From Chthoniobacterales bacterium (GTDB taxonomy: Bacteria > Verrucomicrobiota > Verrucomicrobiia > Chthoniobacterales > UBA10450), in the NCBI GenBank assembly GCA_013697015.1, contig JACCXL010000142.1:1-10731 (forward strand): a stretch of DNA of 10,731 nt, written 5' to 3'. Position 1 is the stretch's first letter. Every line of letters starts with the position of its first letter. A program made the position numbers and the translations under genes. Below are positions 6,939 through 10,731 of the stretch, piece by piece. The notes under the pieces were generated by a model. It saw only the letters and a program-made list of their open reading frames with translations, did no database searches and was not told the origin of the DNA.

Positions 6939-7430
6939 TCAGGTCGCGAGTTCGCCCTCCAGCTGTTTGATCTGATCGCGCAACGAAGCGGCCGTCTCGT
7001 AATTCTCCTCCGCGACTGCTTTCTGCAAATTCTCTGTCAGATTGCGCATCCGATCGTTCAATTCCAAGGCGCGATGCGCGCGCTGCGGAAGTTTTCCGAC
7101 ATGCTCGGTCCCCTTGTGCATCGCCTTGAGCAAGCTGCCCAGCCCTTCCGCGAAAGTGACATAACAACTGCTGCAGCCGAGCCGGCCGGTCTTCTTGAAA
7201 TCAGCCTGCGTGAATCCGCAGACGGGACACCGCTGGGTAGGCCCACCCTTTTCCATCTCTTCCGCCGCCCCGATCCCCAGCAAGAGATCGGCCAGCGCAA
7301 AGCCGGTCGGATCCTGCACGCCTTTTTCTTTCGAACAAGCATCGCAAAGATTCACTTTCTGCATCTTGCCTTCCAGAATTTGCGTCAGGAAAACTGTCGC
7401 ATCATTACATTTGCAAACGTCGCACAACAT
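6939..7430 (-). CDS. mcsA: McsA-type zinc-finger, UVR-motif activator of McsB
   Basis: McsA activates the arginine kinase McsB and links it to ClpC. The 163 residues hold two pairs of zinc-binding cysteine motifs: CDVC with CDAC (Cys3/6 and Cys29/32) and CPVC with CSSC (Cys68/71 and Cys86/89). A further Cys8 is present. A C-terminal UVR motif (about 129-159, LTENLQKAVAEENYETAASL then RDQIKQLE) follows a helical linker. The UVR motif resembles the one in the ClpC middle domain encoded two genes downstream. Length and domain order match Bacillus McsA. It is first in the mcsA-mcsB-clpC operon, as in Bacillus, but the ctsR repressor gene that precedes it there is missing; the gene upstream is an aminotransferase. 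A promoter-like sequence lies only 8 bases before the ATG, and no ribosome-binding site is present. Confidence 0.93.
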   Translation of the reverse strand: MLCDVCKCNDATVFLTQILEGKMQKVNLCDACSKEKGVQDPTGFALADLLLGIGAAEEMEKGGPTQRCPVCGFTQADFKKTGRLGCSSCYVTFAEGLGSLLKAMHKGTEHVGKLPQRAHRALELNDRMRNLTENLQKAVAEENYETAASLRDQIKQLEGELAT

Positions 7431-7438
7431 CGCCGTAG

Positions 7439-7468
7439 ATTAGACCGTGGAACGTCCCAAACATTCAA
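7439..7468 (-). promoter_or_regulatory. Candidate promoter of mcsA-mcsB-clpC with a palindrome in the spacer
   Basis: Read on the minus strand, TTGAAT (7463-7468) and TCTAAT (7439-7444) are separated by 18 bases and match 4 of 6 and 5 of 6 positions of the housekeeping -35 and -10 boxes. The spacer has a 10-base imperfect palindrome, GGGACGTTCC (7449-7458), exactly in its middle with 4 bases on either side, a placement that would suit a repressor. Only 8 bases lie between the -10 box and the mcsA ATG, so the transcript would have almost no leader. I do not recognise the palindrome as a known heat-shock operator, and it resembles neither CIRCE nor the CtsR heptamer repeat. Confidence 0.45.
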
Positions 7469-7519
7469 ACCTCATCCGCTTGTTCAGCACCTTTCGCGCC
7501 TATCCCGTTTCGGAGGATA

Positions 7520-8491
7520 CTACGAAACAATCGGCGTGCCGGATTCCTGCGTTATCTCCCGGAAGCGCGCGACCATGCGCAGGCTGATCGGACCCGGTTT
7601 CCCCCTGCCGATAACGCGCCCATCCGCTTTTATCACCGGGATGATTTCCGCTGCTGTTCCGGTCAGGAAGCATTCGTCCGCGATGAAAACATCGTGTCGT
7701 GTAATGTCGGTTTCAGAGATATTGATCCCGAGTTCCGCCGCGATCTCGAATACAACCGAGCGCGTGATTCCGCGCAACGCCCCGGCCGTAATCGGTGGAG
7801 TGAAGATCTGCCCGTGTTTGATCACAAAAACATTGTCAGCTGTGCACTCCGCGACATTGCCGGCATCGTTCAACATTAACGCCTCATCAGCCCCGGCCAG
7901 ATTCGCCTCGATACGGGCGAGCACGTTGTTCAGATAATTGAGCGACTTCACGGCGGGATTGAGCGACGCCGGTCCCATCCGCCGGGTTGCACAGGTCACC
8001 ACGGTCAGCCCGTGGCGGTACGCTTCTTCGGAATACAGCGCGATCGTCGCGACAATGATGATCACGCTCGGCCGTTTACATTGCGCGGGGTTCAATCCGA
8101 GGTTCCCGACGCCGCGGGTTACCACCAGGCGGATGTAGCCGTCGCGAAGAGCGTTTTGCCGGATCGTCTCGAGTAACGCCTCGGTCATTTCCGCGCGCGT
8201 CATCGGCATCTCGAGACAAATCGAGCGTCCGGAGTCCCATAAGCGATCGAGATGTTCTTCCAGCCGGAAGACACGGCCGTTGTAAAAGCGGATGCCTTCG
8301 AAAATTCCATCACCGTAAAGCAAGCCATGATCGAACACCGAGACCTTTGCTTCGCTTTCCGGCAAAAATTTCCCATCAATATAGATAATCGATGGTTTCG
8401 CCGCCGTTTTGGTAACCGTTTGTGAATCACTCGCGGGCTTCACGGCCCGCTTCGCCGCCGCTCCGCGATTCTTTGGCTCATCCATCACCAT
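7520..8491 (-). CDS. ilvE: Branched-chain amino acid aminotransferase-like PLP enzyme (class IV)
   Basis: This is a class IV PLP aminotransferase, most likely the branched-chain enzyme that makes Val, Leu and Ile from their keto acids with glutamate. The 323 residues show FDHGLLYGDGIFEGIR (about 53-68), the PLP-binding lysine in NPAVKSLNYLNN (Lys182), EALMLNDAGNVAEC (about 203-216), LRGITR (239-244) and LTGTAAEIIPV (276-286). The catalytic domain begins only near residue 35; before it is an Ala/Lys/Ser-rich, probably disordered leader. The ATG at 8489-8491 is preferred. A GTG at 8525-8527 would add 12 residues, but it has no ribosome-binding site and overlaps a small hairpin (8527-8541). A D-amino-acid transaminase or aminodeoxychorismate lyase is possible within class IV, but the length and motifs favour IlvE. 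It follows the LolD-type gene on the same strand. Confidence 0.88.
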   Translation of the reverse strand: MVMDEPKNRGAAAKRAVKPASDSQTVTKTAAKPSIIYIDGKFLPESEAKVSVFDHGLLYGDGIFEGIRFYNGRVFRLEEHLDRLWDSGRSICLEMPMTRAEMTEALLETIRQNALRDGYIRLVVTRGVGNLGLNPAQCKRPSVIIIVATIALYSEEAYRHGLTVVTCATRRMGPASLNPAVKSLNYLNNVLARIEANLAGADEALMLNDAGNVAECTADNVFVIKHGQIFTPPITAGALRGITRSVVFEIAAELGINISETDITRHDVFIADECFLTGTAAEIIPVIKADGRVIGRGKPGPISLRMVARFREITQESGTPIVS

Positions 8492-8583
8492 TTCGTCAAC
8501 GCCGCCTGCCGAAGATTTTGTTGGCACGGAAAAACGTTCCGCTGTTCACGATCCAATTCAAGCGCAAATCGATTGCCCGTTGG

Positions 8584-9267
8584 CTATTGCAACCGGCCGT
8601 CGATGATCCTCAGTTCCCGATCGCCCCTGGCTGCGAGGCGGCTGTCATGCGTGACGACGAGCAGCGTTTTCCCGCGTTCGCGGGCGAGATTGAGCAGCAA
8701 ATCCACAATCGTGTCGCCCGTGCGGGAATCGAGATTGCCGGTCGGCTCATCCGCAAAGATGATATCTGGATCGTTCGTCAGAGCTCGTGCGATCGCAACC
8801 CGTTGCTGCTCCCCACCGGAAAGCTCGGCCGGCAGGTGATGTTGCCGATCTCCTAATCCCACCGCTGCCAGGCTGGCCTCGGCTGCTTCCCGCTTCTGGC
8901 GGCCGCCCACCATCGCGGGCATCAGCACATTTTCCACCGCGGTAAGCTCTGGCAAAAGAAAGTATCCCTGGAAAACAAAACCCATCTTCTCGTTCCGTAG
9001 CTTGGCCTGCGCTGTCGCGCTCCCGCTATATAACCGCTGCCCTTCGAATTCCACCGTCCCCGTCTCCGGTCGCTCCAGTCCTGCCAGCGTGTAAAGCAAT
9101 GTCGTCTTGCCGGCGCCCGATGCTCCACAGAGAAAGACCGCTTCGCCCGGTCGTACCGCCAGTGAAATGCCTCGCAGCACTTCGATGCGCCGCGGCCCCA
9201 TCCGAAATGATTGGTGCAAATCGCGCCCTATAAGCTGCGCCTCTGGAGTCGCCGATTCATCGACCAT
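8584..9267 (-). CDS. LolD/FtsE/MacB-family ABC transporter ATPase
   Basis: This is an ABC ATPase of the LolD/FtsE/MacB group, which drives extraction or export of lipoproteins and other substrates from the inner membrane. The 227 residues are the normal size for LolD. Visible motifs are Walker A GASGAGKT (48-55), Q-loop Gln100 (FVFQGY), signature LSGGEQQR (149-156), Walker B DIIFADEP (168-175), TGNLD (176-180) and the H-loop His207 (VVTHD). The LSGGEQQRVAIARAL and DEPTGNLDS forms are typical of this group. I chose the ATG at 9265-9267. The open frame runs back to an ATG at 9381, but that lies inside the terminator of the upstream gene, and the extra residues are not domain-like. An ATG at 9291 is also possible. 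No partner permease (LolC/E type) is in the window, so the exact substrate is undecided; lolD is the likeliest name. Confidence 0.88.
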   Translation of the reverse strand: MVDESATPEAQLIGRDLHQSFRMGPRRIEVLRGISLAVRPGEAVFLCGASGAGKTTLLYTLAGLERPETGTVEFEGQRLYSGSATAQAKLRNEKMGFVFQGYFLLPELTAVENVLMPAMVGGRQKREAAEASLAAVGLGDRQHHLPAELSGGEQQRVAIARALTNDPDIIFADEPTGNLDSRTGDTIVDLLLNLARERGKTLLVVTHDSRLAARGDRELRIIDGRLQ

Positions 9268-9350
9268 CTCGCTTATCTGCCGCAGGGCCATTGCAAGCAC
9301 AAGCGCAGGATGCGCCCCGCGACGTTCCGCCACTGCTGCGTTCCAAGCGC

Positions 9351-9390
9351 AAAAAAAGGCCGCGCGGCGAGTCACACCCACTGCGCAGCC
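9351..9390 (-). terminator. Intrinsic terminator after the peptidoglycan-binding protein gene
   Basis: On the minus strand GGCTGCGC (9383-9390) can pair over 8 positions, one of them G-U, with GCGCGGCC (9358-9365), around a 17-base loop. Seven thymines follow directly (9351-9357). The structure starts 23 bases after the stop of the upstream gene, the expected place. It splits the long minus-strand run into separate transcripts and argues against a lolD-type start as far upstream as 9381. Confidence 0.55.
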
Positions 9391-9412
9391 GGTTTAGATT
9401 GTCGCCCGTTTC

Positions 9413-10231
9413 CTACAGCAATCCGAGTGCTGCCAGCGTCGGCTCGTCGATGGCCGAAGTGACCAGCAGGCCGTTGTCGCGCTGATACCGGGCGATCGCC
9501 TCGCGGGTCTGTGGTCCCAGTTCGCCATCCACATATCCGTCGTAATATCCATCCTGCTGCAACGCCTCCTGCACGTCCGCGATCACCCGATCCGGAGAGA
9601 GATCGTTGTTGGCGTAGATCGGCCCGTCGTACGGATAATAATTATACGCGGTGGAATAACCCCACGCCGGATACCACCAGCCGGCATCCCAGAAGTAAAA
9701 ACCGCCGCCAATCAGAATGATGCGGGTGTGATGATGCCTCCACCAATCGTGATCGTGAAATTCGTGATTATGCCGGCGGGCTGCTTCCGCGAATCCGTTT
9801 CGGTTGAACTGCTGCATCCGATTCTGATTCGCCGCGCGTCGCGCCTGCCGCTGCTCGGGCGTGAGCTCGAGCCGATGATCGCGGAGTCGGTTCGCGCCAA
9901 TCTGAGCGTTTGTCGTCGCCGCGGCGTTCGCCCCGCCCTGCGCATTAATCCCACGCGTCTTTCCCACTCCGTCGCCGTTCTCAAGGCGGCGATCGCGACG
10001 GACTGATTGATCGACCTGGTTGCGGTTGACGCCGTTCCCAAAGTTTCGACGGGATTGAGCGTTCTGCTGCGGCACGCTTCTGCGCCGGTTCGCCTCTGCG
10101 GACCCGCGCTGCGCGGCAGCTTCCTTCTGCGCAGCATGGGGCTTGGGCGGGTTATCCGATTCATCCTCGGCCCGAGCGTTCTGCGCCAGAACGACGCCGG
10201 CCGTAAGTGTAATGACTAAAAATCGTTTCAT
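9413..10231 (-). CDS. Secreted peptidoglycan-binding-domain protein with a His/Trp/Tyr-rich centre
   Basis: This 272-residue protein has a Sec signal peptide (MKRFLVITLTAGVVLAQNARA, cleavage likely after Ala21), so it acts outside the cytoplasmic membrane. Residues 22-150 are Arg/Asn/Gln/Ala-rich and probably disordered, with strong positive charge. A His-rich stretch follows (154-168, including HDHDWWRHHH), then a short hydrophobic segment, IILIGGGFYFW (171-181), and an aromatic block, DAGWWYPAWGY (182-192). The C-terminus (about 212-271) is a PG_binding_1-type three-helix repeat with DGYVDGELGPQTREAIARYQ. It probably binds the cell wall; no catalytic domain is visible. A GGAAG lies 10 bases before the ATG. 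The gene follows trmL by 43 bases and ends at an intrinsic terminator. The function beyond wall binding is unknown. Confidence 0.85.
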   Translation of the reverse strand: MKRFLVITLTAGVVLAQNARAEDESDNPPKPHAAQKEAAAQRGSAEANRRRSVPQQNAQSRRNFGNGVNRNQVDQSVRRDRRLENGDGVGKTRGINAQGGANAAATTNAQIGANRLRDHRLELTPEQRQARRAANQNRMQQFNRNGFAEAARRHNHEFHDHDWWRHHHTRIILIGGGFYFWDAGWWYPAWGYSTAYNYYPYDGPIYANNDLSPDRVIADVQEALQQDGYYDGYVDGELGPQTREAIARYQRDNGLLVTSAIDEPTLAALGLL

Positions 10232-10274
10232 TATTTTTGTGCTTCCAGATTAGTTCGACACAGTTCCCATCCTT

Positions 10275-10731
10275 CTATTCAACCCCCGGAAAGGCCGGAA
10301 GTTCCGTCACTTGTCGGACGGCTTCGAATAAGACGATCGCCACCGCTGTCGCCAGGTTCAGGCTGCGCGTTCCTTGCATTGGGATCGTCAGCAGATGCTC
10401 CGCGTTCGCCTCGAGCAGCGGCTCGGGCAGCCCTTTGGTCTCCCGACCAAAAACGAGGAAATCTCCGGGCGAAAATCGGACCCTGTGGTAAGGCCGGTCC
10501 GATTTTGTTGTCAGAAAAAAGAAGCGAACATTCGCGGACTGCTGCGCTTGGAGTTCCGCAAACGAATCCAAAATGCGCATATCCACTTCATCCCAATAAT
10601 CGAGACCGGCGCGTTTCAACTGTCGATCTTCCAACAAGAAGCCCAGTGGCTTCACCAAGTGCAGAGCAGAACCCGTCGCGAGACAAAGCCGGCCGATGTT
10701 GCCCGTGTTCGGCGGGATTTCCGGCTCGACC
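10275..10731 (-). CDS. trmL: TrmL-type tRNA (cytidine/uridine-34 2'-O)-methyltransferase (5' end cut by window edge)
   Basis: This SpoU-family (SPOUT, trefoil-knot) enzyme methylates the 2'-OH of the wobble base of leucine tRNAs, using S-adenosylmethionine. The open frame runs off the right edge: 151 residues are visible, starting VEPEIPPNTGNIGR, and comparison with the usual length of about 157 suggests only some six residues are missing. All three SpoU motifs are present: NTGNIGRLC near the N-terminus, FLVFGRETKGLPEPLL in the middle, and IPMQGTRSLNLATAVAIVLF near the C-terminus. ATG codons inside this frame, such as one at 10658, would remove motif 1 and are not real starts. The gene is followed by the peptidoglycan-binding protein gene on the same strand. 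The very short form with no RNA-binding extension supports TrmL over TrmH or RlmB. Confidence 0.93.
   Translation of the reverse strand, partial: VEPEIPPNTGNIGRLCLATGSALHLVKPLGFLLEDRQLKRAGLDYWDEVDMRILDSFAELQAQQSANVRFFFLTTKSDRPYHRVRFSPGDFLVFGRETKGLPEPLLEANAEHLLTIPMQGTRSLNLATAVAIVLFEAVRQVTELPAFPGVE

Noticed and set aside
7501..7519. Small hairpin just after ilvE as its terminator
   Set aside because: The stem (TATCC with GGATA) is short and no T-tract follows on the minus strand.
6873..7937. 354-codon open frame on the plus strand
   Set aside because: It crosses mcsA, its promoter region and the end of ilvE on the opposite strand, and shows no domain. The opposite-strand genes are well supported.

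Overview
The window looks like chromosomal housekeeping DNA from a GC-rich, Gram-negative bacterium. It holds an Mla-type outer-membrane lipid transport module, a lipoprotein, a LolD-type ATPase and a secreted peptidoglycan-binding protein. Alongside these sits an mcsA-mcsB-clpC cluster, which is best known from Firmicutes but also occurs in the Planctomycetes-Verrucomicrobia-Chlamydiae group. My best guess is a Verrucomicrobiota bacterium, possibly a soil Spartobacteria-type lineage. This is inferred from gene content, not from a marker gene.

Layout from left to right. Positions 1-1715 (minus strand) carry a small 87-aa protein, the permease mlaE and the ATPase mlaF (cut by the left edge), probably one operon. 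Positions 1820-3293 (plus strand) carry an unrecognised lipoprotein and a XerC/D-type tyrosine recombinase. Between them is a pair of inverted palindromic repeats, and the recombinase's probable start codon lies inside the repeat. From 3335 to the right edge everything is on the minus strand. In transcription order this is trmL (cut by the right edge), a peptidoglycan-binding secreted protein followed by a good intrinsic terminator, a LolD/FtsE-type ATPase, a branched-chain aminotransferase, then mcsA, mcsB and clpC.

The most interesting unit is mcsA-mcsB-clpC. It keeps the Bacillus gene order but has no ctsR repressor gene in front. The McsB active-site and allosteric motifs and the phosphoarginine-docking glutamates of the ClpC N-domain can be read from the sequence. 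This suggests a working protein-arginine-phosphorylation degradation tag in a bacterium with an outer membrane. A promoter-like sequence lies so close to the mcsA start codon that the transcript would be nearly leaderless, and an imperfect palindrome sits exactly in the middle of its spacer.

There is no gene-free stretch longer than about 150 bases. I saw no rRNA, tRNA, CRISPR array, insertion sequence or prophage gene. I found no wholly novel multi-gene system. The best leads are the ctsR-less arginine-phosphorylation operon, the covarying repeat pair and the small protein ahead of mlaEF.
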